Notes: generated by a model not told the origin, from the letters alone. DNA of 64,000 nt from an uncultured Lachnospiraceae bacterium (GCA_910579465.1 CAJTUB010000005.1:1-64000); one strand, 5' to 3'. Counted from the stretch's first letter, positions 6,731-16,624 are shown. A program made the numbers and translations.

Positions 6731-9133
6731 TTAATCCATTCCTCTTTCTATCAGATACAGTCCTGTAATTTCCGACAACCCTGCCTGCTTTGCCGCCTTT
6801 TTATACTCCTCCCCCTCTGTGCTGCAAAGTGCCTCGTACAGCGGCGCCTTTGCATCGTTATCCATCTGCAGGCAGGTAACTGCACGGCGGATTGCCTCTT
6901 CTCTCTTTTCTGTCTTCTGCTCTTTGTATTTTACCGTAATTTCATAATTCACTCCCGGCAGCACCCCGTGCAGCGTCACACTCAGGCGACCGTTATCCTC
7001 TGTCTTTGCAGGATATTCCTTTCCATCTGCCCTTACGGATACCTCACCCTCCGGAATATTGCAGAACCTTATGCAATACCTTCTGACCGGAAGCTGTCCC
7101 TTTTCTCCGTGACAGCAAATCGTCAGCCTCTGCATCCCCTGCTCCGGCGCCTCGGAACAAAATACCGTATCTGCCTGTTTTCCCTCCGTATCCTCGTGGA
7201 GCGTATAGCTACCGTTTCCGCTGCAGGAAAATACCTTCAGACAGTCCGGATTCTCCGTGTCGTTGGTATACTCCCTGTCATCCAGCACAAAGAAGCCGCC
7301 TTCCTTTATCAGCACCGGTATAGAATCTAACGTCCGGACCAGCGTCCGCTCCCCTCCTCCGGAATACTCCTTGCCGGTAAAGAAATCCGTCCAGATTCCT
7401 TCCGGAAGCCATACCGGAATCCGCGCCATACCCTCTGCCTCGCTCTTTTCCGTGACAGGCGCGACAATCATCTGTCCTCCGAAAAGGTACTCATTTTTAT
7501 AGCGGTATGCCTCTTCTCTGTCCGGATATGCATAATACATCGGCTCAATCAGCGCCAGACCCTTATCCCTCGTCTCATAAGATGCCGAATACAAAAACGG
7601 AATCATCCGGTGGCGCAGCCGAAGATATTCCTCCGCAATCAACCCCGTTCCGTTCTGGTACGCCCATGGCTCCTTGGTAAGTACAGACAGGTTCGTATTG
7701 TGAAGACGGTTAATCGGGCTGAATACACCAAACTGTACGAACCGCACATAAAGCTCGTCATCCTTATAGCCCTTCATGTGTCCTCCGATATCGTGGCTCC
7801 ACCAGGTATAACCAATATTCGAAGCTGTCGCTGTAAAGTATGGCAGATACTTTATTGTATCCCATGTTACATAGGTATCTCCCGAAAAGCCGAGCGGATA
7901 CCGGTGGGAACCCGTACCACAGTAACGCGATAAAATCAACGGAGCATGCTCCACACCGTTATCCAGATAATGATAATGGTTTAACGCCCACAAAGGGTCC
8001 AGTCCCTCCAGAGCAGACCGGCTTCCCTGCTGCCAGTCAATCCACCAGAAATCGACGCCGTCATGCTCATATGGCTTGTGTATCACCTTGAAATAGGCAT
8101 TGATAAAACGCTCTTCTGCAATGTTAAACGGAATCTTTTCCTCTGCAGCCGGGTCGATTCCCATTGCTTCTGCCATTTCCCTGTAGCAGTCCTCAAAATA
8201 GCGTACCCCGTCGGCAGGATGCAGATTTAAAGTTACCCGGAGCTTTCTTTCATGGAGCTCTTTTAAAAACCTCCGGTAATCCGGGAACAACTCCGTGTTC
8301 CAGCTGTAACCCGTCCAGCCGTTGTTCCCGCCATGAACTTCGTCATTCTTCCCCTGCGCAGAAATCTGCTTTACCTCATCCAAGGTTTCCGACCAGTGCC
8401 AGTCCATATCTACCGTAGCTACCGTAAACGGAAGCCTGCGCTCTGCAAGGGAATCCATCGTATGCAGATACTCCTTTTCCGTATAGGCATGATAACGGCT
8501 CCACCAGTTTCCCAGCGCAAACCGCGGAATCAGCGGCGTTTTTCCGCAAATCCCATACAACGCCTGCACTGCGCCACGGTAATCCTGTCCATAGGCAAAT
8601 ACATAAACGTCACGCTCCGCATACTCCCTGACCGCCAGCGTGCCATCCTCCTCTAAAAGCAGGGACGCACTGTCGTCTACCAGCGCCACGCCGGTTTCAG
8701 AAACCACACCGGTTCCAAGCGTCAGCTGTCTTTCCCTGTCCTCCTTCGGATTGTAGGGAATCCAGCGCGTTCCGTCACAATTATCCAACGTCCGGCAGGT
8801 TCCCAAAAGATTCCCTTCATTGCTTAACGGAACCTTCTCCTTCCTGTCCGCAAAAAGCACATAGCTGTTTTCTATGCTTCTTGTCCAGACAAGCGTAACC
8901 CTTCCGGTGCTAATACGCAGTTCTCCGTTCTCCTCCTCCTGCCGGAACTCCACCGGCGGCAGATTCCGGTACCAAACCGACTGGGTCGCTTTATCACAGA
9001 AATGCCCGTCTTCCTGCTGTTCAATACGGAACAGACGGTCCGTAAGCACTGTAATCCGTACCCCCTCTGCTGCTACCATACTTTCCTTCCGCGCTGCCGG
9101 TTCTGTCTGCACAATCAAATGTCTGTCTAACAT
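6731..9133 (-). CDS. Glycoside hydrolase family 31 (alpha-glucosidase/alpha-xylosidase type)
   Basis: An 800-residue intracellular enzyme that should hydrolyse alpha-linked glycosides with retention. Residues about 1-200 are the N-terminal beta-sandwich. The catalytic barrel contains LGNWWSRYHAYTE (207-219) and VATVDMDWHW (238-247). The nucleophile motif is DFWWIDWQQG, with Asp366. The acid/base region is GFSGDT, with Asp419, followed by WWSHDIGGH. The C-terminal third is beta-rich. No signal peptide is present. The frame stays open to 9424, but the ATG at 9133 follows AAAGGAGG by six bases and fits the family's length. It is divergent from an isomerase-like gene, so both may serve the same sugar. 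Substrate specificity is not decidable by eye. Confidence 0.9.
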   Translation of the reverse strand: MLDRHLIVQTEPAARKESMVAAEGVRITVLTDRLFRIEQQEDGHFCDKATQSVWYRNLPPVEFRQEEENGELRISTGRVTLVWTRSIENSYVLFADRKEKVPLSNEGNLLGTCRTLDNCDGTRWIPYNPKEDRERQLTLGTGVVSETGVALVDDSASLLLEEDGTLAVREYAERDVYVFAYGQDYRGAVQALYGICGKTPLIPRFALGNWWSRYHAYTEKEYLHTMDSLAERRLPFTVATVDMDWHWSETLDEVKQISAQGKNDEVHGGNNGWTGYSWNTELFPDYRRFLKELHERKLRVTLNLHPADGVRYFEDCYREMAEAMGIDPAAEEKIPFNIAEERFINAYFKVIHKPYEHDGVDFWWIDWQQGSRSALEGLDPLWALNHYHYLDNGVEHAPLILSRYCGTGSHRYPLGFSGDTYVTWDTIKYLPYFTATASNIGYTWWSHDIGGHMKGYKDDELYVRFVQFGVFSPINRLHNTNLSVLTKEPWAYQNGTGLIAEEYLRLRHRMIPFLYSASYETRDKGLALIEPMYYAYPDREEAYRYKNEYLFGGQMIVAPVTEKSEAEGMARIPVWLPEGIWTDFFTGKEYSGGGERTLVRTLDSIPVLIKEGGFFVLDDREYTNDTENPDCLKVFSCSGNGSYTLHEDTEGKQADTVFCSEAPEQGMQRLTICCHGEKGQLPVRRYCIRFCNIPEGEVSVRADGKEYPAKTEDNGRLSVTLHGVLPGVNYEITVKYKEQKTEKREEAIRRAVTCLQMDNDAKAPLYEALCSTEGEEYKKAAKQAGLSEITGLYLIERGMD

Positions 9134-9427
9134 CCCTTTCCTCCTTTCAACAATCCCTTTCTCGTAAACAGTATACCATAATGCTGCCGCTGTTAAAAGC
9201 AGCAGCCTGCCTGGGCTTCCATAATTTTGAGTAACCTTAGAAAATCCTGGCATATGAGAACGCATGCTTTTCCATTTTAGCTTGCTCATAAGGTCCCGAA
9301 AATACGCAGTTTTACACAATGGTATGATTTTCCGGGTGCCGTCCGGATGCCTGTACCGGCTGTTTTCCCACCGGCAGACTCCGGTGCGGATATTTGCAAA
9401 TATTTTTATGGAAATCGACTGCACTTG

Positions 9428-9456
9428 TTGACACCGCGGACAAAAACAAATATAAT
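9428..9456 (+). promoter_or_regulatory. Strong sigma-A promoter of the isomerase-like gene
   Basis: Perfect consensus boxes TTGACA (9428-9433) and TATAAT (9451-9456) with a 17-base spacer lie 60 bases before the start codon. The rest of the 383-base divergent region (9134-9516) holds no gene. A TATACT for the opposite GH31 gene is visible near 9167-9172, but without a good -35 box. Confidence 0.85.
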
Positions 9457-9516
9457 AGGAACTAGCTATAAATGTATAGTTACCAAACTAATTTTATCAA
9501 GAAAGGAAGTACAAAA

Positions 9517-10995
9517 ATGAACAATATGCCAAAGGTTAAAATCGGTATTGTTGCTGTTAGCCGTGACTGCTTCCCGGAAAGCCTGTCCGTTAACAGAAGA
9601 AAAGCTCTCGTTGCTGCCTATGCTGCAAAGTACGGCATGGATGACATTTATGAATGTCCGGTCTGCATCGTTGAGAGTGAAATCCATATGTTACAGGCTG
9701 TGGAAGATTTAAAGAAGGCAGGCTGTAACGCACTTTGTGTATACTTAGGCAACTTTGGTCCGGAAATTGCCGAGACGCTTCTTGTAAAGCATTTTGACGG
9801 TCCGGCAATGCTCTGTGCAGCAGCTGAGGAGTCCCAGAACGACCTTATGGACGGCCGCGGCGACGCATACTGTGGTGTATTAAACGCAAGCTATAACTTA
9901 AAGCTCCGTAACTTAAAGGCATACATTCCGGAGTACCCGGTCGGTACTGCAGAAGAGTGTGCAGACATGATTAAGGAGTTCGTTCCGATTGCAAGAGCTA
10001 TCGTTGCTCTCCACAACTTAAAGATTATTTCCTTCGGTCCGAGACCGTTGAACTTCCTTGCTTGTAACGCCCCGATTAAGCAGCTTTACAACCTCGGCGT
10101 AGAAATCGAGGAGAACTCCGAGCTTGACTTGTTCGAAGCCTTCAATAAGCATGAGGGAGACGAGAGAATCCCGGCTATCGTTGCAGAGATGGAAGCAGAG
10201 CTTGGCGCCGGCAACAAGAGACCGGAGGTTCTGGCTAAGCTTGCCCAGTATGAGCTCACCTTACTTGACTGGGTAGAGGCACATAAGGGCAGCCGCGAGT
10301 ATGTCGCAATTGCAGGCAAGTGCTGGCCGGCATTCCAGACACAGTTCAAGTTCGTTCCGTGCTATGTCAACAGCCGTCTTACCGCGAAGGGGATTCCGGT
10401 ATCCTGTGAAGTAGATATCTACGGCGCACTTTCCGAGTTCATCGGTACGGTTGTCAGCGAGGACATCGTTACCCTGCTCGATATCAACAACTCCGTTCCG
10501 GCAGACATGTATAAGGAAGCAATCGAGGGCAAGTTCCCTTACACCCACAAGGATACTTTCATGGGCTTCCACTGCGGCAACACCGCTTCGACGAAGCTTG
10601 CTTTCTGTGAGATGAAATACCAGAAGATTATGGCAAGAAACCTTCCGATTGAGTGTACCAACGGTACGTTAGAGGGTGATATCGCACCGGGCAAGATTAC
10701 GTTCTTCCGTCTCCAGTCTACTGCAGATGCACAGATTCGTGCTTACATTGCAGAAGGTGAGGTTCTGGATGTACGCACCAAGTCCTTCGGTGCTATCGGC
10801 GTATTCGCAATTCCGGAAATGGGACGTTTCTATCGCCATGTACTGGTTGAAAGAAACTATCCGCATCACGGTGCAGTTGCATTTGGTCACTTCGGCAAGG
10901 CTCTGTTCGAGGTATTTAAGTATCTCGGCGTAGAAGAAGTCAAGTTCAACCAGCCGAAGGGCATGCTATATCCGACCGAGAATCCGTTTGCATAA
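9517..10995 (+). CDS. L-fucose/L-arabinose isomerase family protein
   Basis: The 492-residue protein has the fold signatures of the fucose/arabinose isomerase family: an N-terminal Rossmann-like half (VKIGIVAVSRDCFPES, NALCVYLGNFGPE) and a C-terminal half with metal- and substrate-binding residues (AIAGKCWPAFQ, CEVDIYGALSEF, DTFMGFHCGNTAS, then HHGAVAFGHFGKAL). The reaction would be aldose-ketose isomerisation; the exact sugar is unknown. The start at 9517 follows GAAAGGAAG; an upstream in-frame ATG at 9472 lacks a ribosome site. Codon choice is strongly biased (many GGC, CCG, AAG), which together with the consensus promoter suggests high expression. Confidence 0.8.
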   Translation: MNNMPKVKIGIVAVSRDCFPESLSVNRRKALVAAYAAKYGMDDIYECPVCIVESEIHMLQAVEDLKKAGCNALCVYLGNFGPEIAETLLVKHFDGPAMLCAAAEESQNDLMDGRGDAYCGVLNASYNLKLRNLKAYIPEYPVGTAEECADMIKEFVPIARAIVALHNLKIISFGPRPLNFLACNAPIKQLYNLGVEIEENSELDLFEAFNKHEGDERIPAIVAEMEAELGAGNKRPEVLAKLAQYELTLLDWVEAHKGSREYVAIAGKCWPAFQTQFKFVPCYVNSRLTAKGIPVSCEVDIYGALSEFIGTVVSEDIVTLLDINNSVPADMYKEAIEGKFPYTHKDTFMGFHCGNTASTKLAFCEMKYQKIMARNLPIECTNGTLEGDIAPGKITFFRLQSTADAQIRAYIAEGEVLDVRTKSFGAIGVFAIPEMGRFYRHVLVERNYPHHGAVAFGHFGKALFEVFKYLGVEEVKFNQPKGMLYPTENPFA

Positions 10996-11032
10996 AGCTT
11001 CACACGGAATCCAAAAAGGAACTAAAACAGCA

Positions 11033-11061
11033 GGGGCTGCGCATAAAGCGCAGCCCCTTTC
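11033..11061 (+). terminator. Rho-independent terminator of the isomerase-like gene
   Basis: A perfect 10-bp stem GGGGCTGCGC / GCGCAGCCCC with a five-base loop is followed by TTTCC, 37 bp after the stop codon. Confidence 0.85.
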
Positions 11062-11101
11062 CTACTTCATAGGACATACTTGTTCACCCGCCGAAAGAGC
11101 G

Positions 11102-11135
11102 CAGCCCTGCGAAGAAAAAACACTCCGCAGGGCTG
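11102..11135 (-). terminator. Terminator of the chemoreceptor gene
   Basis: A perfect 10-bp stem CAGCCCTGCG / CGCAGGGCTG lies directly after the minus-strand stop at 11140 and is followed on that strand by CGCTCTTTC. Confidence 0.65.
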
Positions 11136-11139
11136 TTCC

Positions 11140-12852
11140 CTACAGCCGGAACACATCCAGCTTTTCATTGATTTCATCTGCAATCACCTTTAACTCTGCG
11201 GACTGCTCGGAAATCGTCTGCACGACATCGTTTACCAGGGTCATGGACGCCAGCGTCTCCTGCGTACTTGCCGCATTCTCCTGGGAGATTGCAGTCAGGC
11301 TCTGCACGACATCAATCACATTGATACGCGCCTCGTCCATCTGCGCCGTCTGCTTCGTAACCTTATTCACCATAGCAAAGGAATCCTCAATTCCCTTAAG
11401 CATCTCCTCCAGCTTCACATCTGTTTCCTTCATATCCTTATCCTGCGTCTGCACGATTTCCTGTACATACTGCATCGTTTCTACCGCTTCCTTGGAATCG
11501 CGCAGCAACAGGTTTACGATTTCCGTAATCTGTCCGGCAGATGCATTGGACTGCTCCGCAAGCTTCTGTATCTGTGCTGCGACTACTGCAAAGCCACGTC
11601 CCTGCTCTCCTGCTCTCGCCGCCTCAATAGAAGCATTCAGTGCCAAAAGATTCGTCTCCTCGGCAATGGAGGTAATCAGATTGGTGGCTTCCTGTATCTT
11701 CTGCGCCGACTGGTTTGTCGTGTTCGTCTGCTCATAGATTCTGCCGATGGATTCCATCGTCTTCTGGTTTGTCATATTCAATACACGGAAAGTTTCCATA
11801 ACCTCTTTTCCGGCATTCTGCATATTCACTGCATTTTTGTTCAGTGCTTCGGTATCCTGCATATTTCCGCCAATCATGTCGCCAATTGTCACGACATTCT
11901 CGGTTGCACGCTGCGTCTCCTCTGCCTGGTTCCCTGCACCCATTGCAATTTCTCCGACAGCTCTTTCTACCTGCGTAATACTCTCAACCGTCTTCTCCGT
12001 CTGGTCCTTTAACACATTCGCCGCGTCGTTCATCACAACACACTGGCCTTTAATATTAGTAACAATTCCCGAAAGCTCTTCCTTTAACTTCCTGATTGAC
12101 CTGCCAATTGCGCCGATTTCATCATACCGCCTCGTAAGCTTGTCTGAAACCTCCACTCTGAGGTTCCCCTCCGCTAACTCTTCCAGCGCGGAAACACTGG
12201 CACGCAGCGCCTTTAACATACCGCTTACCACAAGGACTACCGTAACGCCTGCAATAACCGAAACAATCAGAATAATCGATAGGGTTGCAATCGTACTGCT
12301 CCTGACGTTCGTATCCATTCTTTCCTGACTGATTCCTGCAAACACCATACCTGCCGGTGCGCTCCCCGCACCTGCACTTGTATAAAGCGGCACATAGTAT
12401 GCGAAAAACGGCGTGCCTGCCACATCCACATGGTCAGCAAAATAGGCTTCTCCTTTTTTCAGTACCTTCTCAACCACTTCACCGGCTGCCTTCGTTCCGA
12501 GAACGCGCTTCCCTGTATCGTCCTTTACCGACGTCATATAGCGGGTATCCCCGTAAAAAACCGTTACCTCAATCCCTGTCTCGGCACTGATTTTATCTGC
12601 AATCCCTTCATTTTGCGTAATATTAAAACTGCCCTTTACAAAATCCCCGTTTTCGTCCAGCCCGTAATCCCCCTCTACGGAATATGTAAGCATGTCCCGC
12701 ACGGACAGTGCTGTCGCTCGCAATGCATTCTCCAGCTCATCGACAATAACATTTGAAATCTTCCAATGACTGAAATACATAATCACTGCCCCAAGAATCA
12801 CAACCGGAACCAGTCCCATCCCGATTACCTTCCCTCGTATCTTAAACTTCAT
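11140..12852 (-). CDS. Methyl-accepting chemotaxis protein with periplasmic-type Cache-like sensor
   Basis: A 570-residue receptor. A membrane segment at about 9-30 is followed by an extracytoplasmic single-Cache-like domain (about 32-180, with TAVFYGD-like and YVPLY strands). A second membrane segment (about 190-212) and a HAMP domain (about 213-265) come next, then a long helical signalling domain. The conserved hairpin tip includes ETNLLALNASIEAARAGEQG and RGFAVVAAQIQKLAEQS, which contacts CheA/CheW. AGGAGG precedes the ATG. The ligand is unknown. No che or flagellar genes are in the window, so its partners are encoded elsewhere. Confidence 0.93.
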   Translation of the reverse strand: MKFKIRGKVIGMGLVPVVILGAVIMYFSHWKISNVIVDELENALRATALSVRDMLTYSVEGDYGLDENGDFVKGSFNITQNEGIADKISAETGIEVTVFYGDTRYMTSVKDDTGKRVLGTKAAGEVVEKVLKKGEAYFADHVDVAGTPFFAYYVPLYTSAGAGSAPAGMVFAGISQERMDTNVRSSTIATLSIILIVSVIAGVTVVLVVSGMLKALRASVSALEELAEGNLRVEVSDKLTRRYDEIGAIGRSIRKLKEELSGIVTNIKGQCVVMNDAANVLKDQTEKTVESITQVERAVGEIAMGAGNQAEETQRATENVVTIGDMIGGNMQDTEALNKNAVNMQNAGKEVMETFRVLNMTNQKTMESIGRIYEQTNTTNQSAQKIQEATNLITSIAEETNLLALNASIEAARAGEQGRGFAVVAAQIQKLAEQSNASAGQITEIVNLLLRDSKEAVETMQYVQEIVQTQDKDMKETDVKLEEMLKGIEDSFAMVNKVTKQTAQMDEARINVIDVVQSLTAISQENAASTQETLASMTLVNDVVQTISEQSAELKVIADEINEKLDVFRL

Positions 12853-12997
12853 TATACCGCCTCCTATATCTTTTTCTGGTTCTGCAAAATAGATATCTAC
12901 TTTAGTATTATATCACCCTTTTTTCCCTTTTTCCATATTTTTTTGGCGGCCTGCAAAATTTTTGTCTTGTCCGCCGGAACCAGAAACGTGAAGCAGC

Positions 12998-14365
12998 TTA
13001 TTTCTCTGCGACATACAGGATTTGCTTTAAATCGGAAAGCAATTCTTTTGAGAAATCAGATACCTTCTGATAGAGCCGTTCCGCATTTGCATAGTCTCCG
13101 CAGTCCAGTGCATTCAGTACATCAGCGCCGTATTTATGGAACCTCTTATGCTTTTCGGCAAGCGCGTTCCATATAGGCAGGATTTCCGGAATGTCCGGAG
13201 TCAGCGAGTAATAAAAATGGCCAAAACCACACTTTGTAGAATCCAGCTGCAACGGCAGTATCGTCCGTTCCCTTACCATATTTCCCAGATTATTCAGCCA
13301 TGACTGGTGCGCTGTGATTGCATTGCTCACATACTGGCCGAATTCGGATTTTTCTAAATGGAAGAACGCATCCTCTGTCATACCTCCCATTTGTTTCACG
13401 GTGTCATCCAGGGTCTTTTCGATATCAACTACCGGTTTAATTGCCTGCCGCAATTCGCTGCTGACCTGATTCATAAACTGATTGCTGTCCCTTAACTGGC
13501 TTTCCATTTCTGCCATAGAGCTGCTGAGCTCTTCACTTACGGCTGCAATAGAGCTCATGGATTCGTTAATCTTGGAAACATGCTGCTGGCTTTCATCATT
13601 CAGCTCCCATATGTTTTTTATCTTATCTGTCATGGTCTCCAGATAATGAATCGTGCTTGTTGCGCTTTGCGTGCTTTTCCCGGAGGCTTCCTTGATATCT
13701 CCCACGAAATCGCTCATATTCCCGGTAAGCTTCTGGGTTTCCTCGGCAAGACTGCGGATTTCACCTGCGACAACGGCAAAGCCTCTTCCGGCAGCACCTG
13801 CCCTTGAAGCCTCAATAGACGCGTTCAAGGCAAGAAGATTCGTCTGAAGGGAGATGTTTTCGATTCCCTTGATTACCTCACTCATCCGGTTGATAATGCC
13901 TGTCAGGGTCTCCATATCAGACTGCAGCTCCTTCGAAACGGCGATTGTCTGGTCAGAGAGATCTTTGATGGTAGTCAGCTCATTTTGCCCCGACTCAATC
14001 TTACGGTATACCTCATCGGTTTCTGAAGACACTTCGATAATTGTGTTTGTCAGTTCCTCATGCTGACTGTTCGACCTGGTCGAACCATAGGAAGCATCCA
14101 AAGAACTTCCAAAAATAGCTTCAGAGGCTTTTTCTATGTTACGGGAAATATCAGTGATTTTCTCGGTCTGATGCTGCATGGTAAGATCAAGAGAGCTGAT
14201 TTGCATGACCGCCTTGATATTTTTATCAAACAGCTCTGCAAATTGCTTTCTGCCTTTACTCAGTCTCTGATAAATTCCGTTTAATTCAGGCTCTTTGGAA
14301 TAATCCGCTGCCTTTAACTCTGAAACTGCTTTCATGAGCACATGCTTCTTCCGGTTGAATGCCAT
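12998..14365 (-). CDS. Soluble chemoreceptor with C-terminal CZB zinc-binding domain
   Basis: A 455-residue cytoplasmic receptor without membrane segments. Residues about 60-310 form the methyl-accepting helical domain with tip sequence LQTNLLALNASIEASRAGAA and RGFAVVAGEIRSLAEET. Residues about 325-445 match the CZB domain: a His in AITAHQSWL, then TKCGFGHFYYS and EKHKRFHKYG, giving the 3His/1Cys zinc site. Known CZB receptors sense cytosolic zinc state and oxidants such as hypochlorite; that role here is inferred from family. It lies 145 bp upstream of the membrane receptor gene in the same direction. Confidence 0.9.
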   Translation of the reverse strand: MAFNRKKHVLMKAVSELKAADYSKEPELNGIYQRLSKGRKQFAELFDKNIKAVMQISSLDLTMQHQTEKITDISRNIEKASEAIFGSSLDASYGSTRSNSQHEELTNTIIEVSSETDEVYRKIESGQNELTTIKDLSDQTIAVSKELQSDMETLTGIINRMSEVIKGIENISLQTNLLALNASIEASRAGAAGRGFAVVAGEIRSLAEETQKLTGNMSDFVGDIKEASGKSTQSATSTIHYLETMTDKIKNIWELNDESQQHVSKINESMSSIAAVSEELSSSMAEMESQLRDSNQFMNQVSSELRQAIKPVVDIEKTLDDTVKQMGGMTEDAFFHLEKSEFGQYVSNAITAHQSWLNNLGNMVRERTILPLQLDSTKCGFGHFYYSLTPDIPEILPIWNALAEKHKRFHKYGADVLNALDCGDYANAERLYQKVSDFSKELLSDLKQILYVAEK

Positions 14366-14507
14366 ACATCTACCTCTCTTTTCTAGTAATTATCCTATAA
14401 TTCTATAATAAGGGATTTTTTACTTTTTGCAAGTCTTTTTTGTTAAAAAAACATTGATAATTATGGTAATACTAACTTTCGCTGACATTTACAAAGACAT
14501 GGCACTC

Positions 14508-14550
14508 CTAGCGATTTCCTAACCAAAAACTAACCAATACCTGCTATAAT
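14508..14550 (+). promoter_or_regulatory. Promoter of the two-component operon with 11-bp-phased direct repeats
   Basis: Three units with an exact 11-base period start at 14508 (CTAGCG), 14519 (CTAACC) and 14530 (CTAACC). The last begins 15 bases before an extended -10 box TGCTATAAT (14542-14550). The repeats occupy the place of the -35 box, as expected for activation by an OmpR-type regulator. The same arrangement recurs before the ABC transporter at 16624. The predicted transcript start falls only about 13-15 bases before the ATG. Confidence 0.7.
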
Positions 14551-14570
14551 CTAATCCGGAGGTCTTGTAT

Positions 14571-15239
14571 ATGGATAAAAAAATATTGATTATTGAGGAT
14601 GAGACGGCAATACAGAGGATATTAACAGAGCCGCTCATGTCTGAAGGATATAAGGTTACTGTCGCATCGGACGGTCTGGAGGGTATCAACACATTTCACA
14701 AACAGGCATTTGACCTTGTCTTGCTGGATATTATGCTGCCTAAAATTGACGGATACACCGTCTGCGAAATGCTCCGGCAGGAGTCGCAGGTTCCGATTAT
14801 CCTCCTGACTGCGCTTGATTCAGAGGATGCCCAGGCAAAGGGCTTTGATAAGCTGGCAGATGATTATATTACTAAGCCGTTTTCTATCAGGCTCGTATTA
14901 AAACGGGTAGAGGCCCTTTTGCGGAGAACCTCTTCCGATATTCTGCCTGATACCATCCGCTATAAAGAGATTACCCTGTGTGAATCGGAACGGCAGGTAA
15001 CTGTGTCCGGAAAAGAACTATCGCTGACCCACCTCGAATTTGAACTGCTTCTTTTATTTTTAAAAAACAAGGGACGCGTTTTTACAAGAGACGAGCTTTT
15101 GAATCTTGTCTGGGGCTATGATTTTGCAGGAGATGAAAAGGGTGTTAATTTTCATATTATGAATTTAAGAAAAAAGCTGAATTCAGACTATATCGAAACA
15201 GTCAGAGGGGTGGGATACAGAATTGCGAAGGAAAATTAG
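14571..15239 (+). CDS. OmpR/PhoB-family response regulator
   Basis: A 222-residue regulator. The receiver domain (1-115) has the acidic pair in LIIEDE, the phospho-acceptor Asp in LVLLDIMLPKIDG and the conserved Lys in DDYITKPF. The winged-helix domain (about 125-222) ends with the family signature VNFHIMNLRKKL and IETVRGVGYRI. ATG at 14571 lies eight bases after CCGGAGG. The stop overlaps the kinase start by 17 bases. Phased repeats in its own promoter and in the downstream ABC operon promoter suggest that it controls both. Confidence 0.93.
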   Translation: MDKKILIIEDETAIQRILTEPLMSEGYKVTVASDGLEGINTFHKQAFDLVLLDIMLPKIDGYTVCEMLRQESQVPIILLTALDSEDAQAKGFDKLADDYITKPFSIRLVLKRVEALLRRTSSDILPDTIRYKEITLCESERQVTVSGKELSLTHLEFELLLLFLKNKGRVFTRDELLNLVWGYDFAGDEKGVNFHIMNLRKKLNSDYIETVRGVGYRIAKEN

Positions 15240-16605
15240 AAACAGCCTGAATCTAAAGGTGTTTTTGTGGGTGTTTACTGCCCTTACGGTTTGCAGTATG
15301 CTGATTTATTGCATTGTTATGGCTGTGCTGCCGAAGCAGTATCAGTTTACCGAAGACAAGCAGCTGGATGCAAACGCAGAGATTTTTGTTTCTGAGCTTC
15401 GGACCATGCGCTATGACGATGGTATCAAGGCGATTTATAACTTCTGCATCCGGAACAATTCGGCGGCTGTTCTTCTGGCGGGAAATGAAATGCTGCACTT
15501 TGGCGAAATAGCTTCCGACGAACAAACCCTTGCCACATCAAGCGTCGGCATCAATGTCCGCTTTTTAGACCGCGACGTCAACTATATGCTTGTGATTTCT
15601 TCCGTAATGCGTGCCGCTGACAGAATTTCAGGGCTGTTGCTCCGCCTTTTGCCGGTTATTTTTCTGATTATCATTGTTCTGTCGGTTTTAAGCGCATTGA
15701 TTTGCAGCAAAATCATTGTTACACCGATTGCGCGGATTAGTCAGATATCCAAACGGATGGCGTCACTTGATATGACCTGGAGGTGTAACGTAAAGAGCAG
15801 TGATGAAATCGGCATATTAGCTTCTAACCTGAATACAATGGCCGTCAGGCTTCAAACTGCCATGCAGGAATCGGAGTCTGCAAACAAACAGCTTGCCGCC
15901 GACGTTGAAAAATTCCAGGCGTTGGAGGAACAGCGCAGGCATTTTTTTGCTGCGGTATCCCATGAGCTGAAGACCCCGCTCACGATACTGAAGGGACAGC
16001 TTGAAAATATGATTCTGGGGTACGGGGACTATCAGAACCACGAAACATATCTGCCGGAAGCATTAGAAACTGTGGAAACCATCGGGCAGCTTGTGCAGGA
16101 AATTATAAGCATTACAAAAATGGAAAGCATGGATTTGCAGAATACACTGCAGGAGGTGTCACTCTCCGAATCCGTCTGCCATACAATCGAAAGCATTTTA
16201 CCGCTTGCCAGGGACAAGGAAATCCAGATACATCAGGAACTTGGGACAGACCTTACATTGTCCGTGCATCCGACTCTCTGGAGCAAAGCCCTATCAAACA
16301 TTATCGGGAATGCCATCCGGCACTCCCCCTGCGGGGCGCACGTTCTTATTTCCCTGCAGGCATCAGAAACAGAATCTGTTTTCACGGTTGAAAATACGGG
16401 GGTATCGATTCCTGACGAGGAGCTGGAGCACCTGTTTATACCATTTTACCGGGCAGACAAGTCGCGGAGCAAGACAACCGGCGGCAGTGGTCTCGGCCTC
16501 TATATTGTCAAAACAATTCTTGACCTGCATGGTTTTCCCTATTCTATAAAAAACTCCCAAAACGGAATCGTTTTTTCCATCCATCTGAAGGGCAGCCGCA
16601 TATAG
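15223..16605 (+). CDS. Membrane sensor histidine kinase
   Basis: A 460-residue kinase starting at TTG 15223, ten bases after GAGGGGTG inside the regulator gene. Membrane segments lie at about 12-32 and 140-163 and enclose an extracytoplasmic sensor of about 105 residues. A HAMP domain follows, then the HisKA box FFAAVSHELKTPLTILKG with the phosphorylated His near 246. The ATPase domain has NIIGNAIRHSP (N box) and GGSGLGLYIVK (G2 box). It should phosphorylate the preceding regulator. The signal is unknown; the ABC exporter next door hints at cell-envelope or peptide stress. Confidence 0.93.
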   Translation: MRRKIRNSLNLKVFLWVFTALTVCSMLIYCIVMAVLPKQYQFTEDKQLDANAEIFVSELRTMRYDDGIKAIYNFCIRNNSAAVLLAGNEMLHFGEIASDEQTLATSSVGINVRFLDRDVNYMLVISSVMRAADRISGLLLRLLPVIFLIIIVLSVLSALICSKIIVTPIARISQISKRMASLDMTWRCNVKSSDEIGILASNLNTMAVRLQTAMQESESANKQLAADVEKFQALEEQRRHFFAAVSHELKTPLTILKGQLENMILGYGDYQNHETYLPEALETVETIGQLVQEIISITKMESMDLQNTLQEVSLSESVCHTIESILPLARDKEIQIHQELGTDLTLSVHPTLWSKALSNIIGNAIRHSPCGAHVLISLQASETESVFTVENTGVSIPDEELEHLFIPFYRADKSRSKTTGGSGLGLYIVKTILDLHGFPYSIKNSQNGIVFSIHLKGSRI

Positions 16606-16624
16606 CGCGGCAGCCCTCTTTTTC
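16590..16624 (+). terminator. Terminator after the kinase gene
   Basis: The stem GGGCAGCCGC / GCGGCAGCCC (one mismatch) is followed by TCTTTTTCT. It overlaps the last kinase codons and the stop codon, so it separates the two-component operon from the ABC operon. Confidence 0.75.

Noticed and set aside
6731..9424. 897-residue form of the GH31 enzyme
   Set aside because: The extra 97 residues have no family resemblance, and a good AAAGGAGG-ATG start exists at 9133.
12930..12990. Terminator behind the CZB receptor gene
   Set aside because: The GGCGG/CCGCC pairing is followed by A rather than T on the minus strand, so it does not have terminator polarity there.
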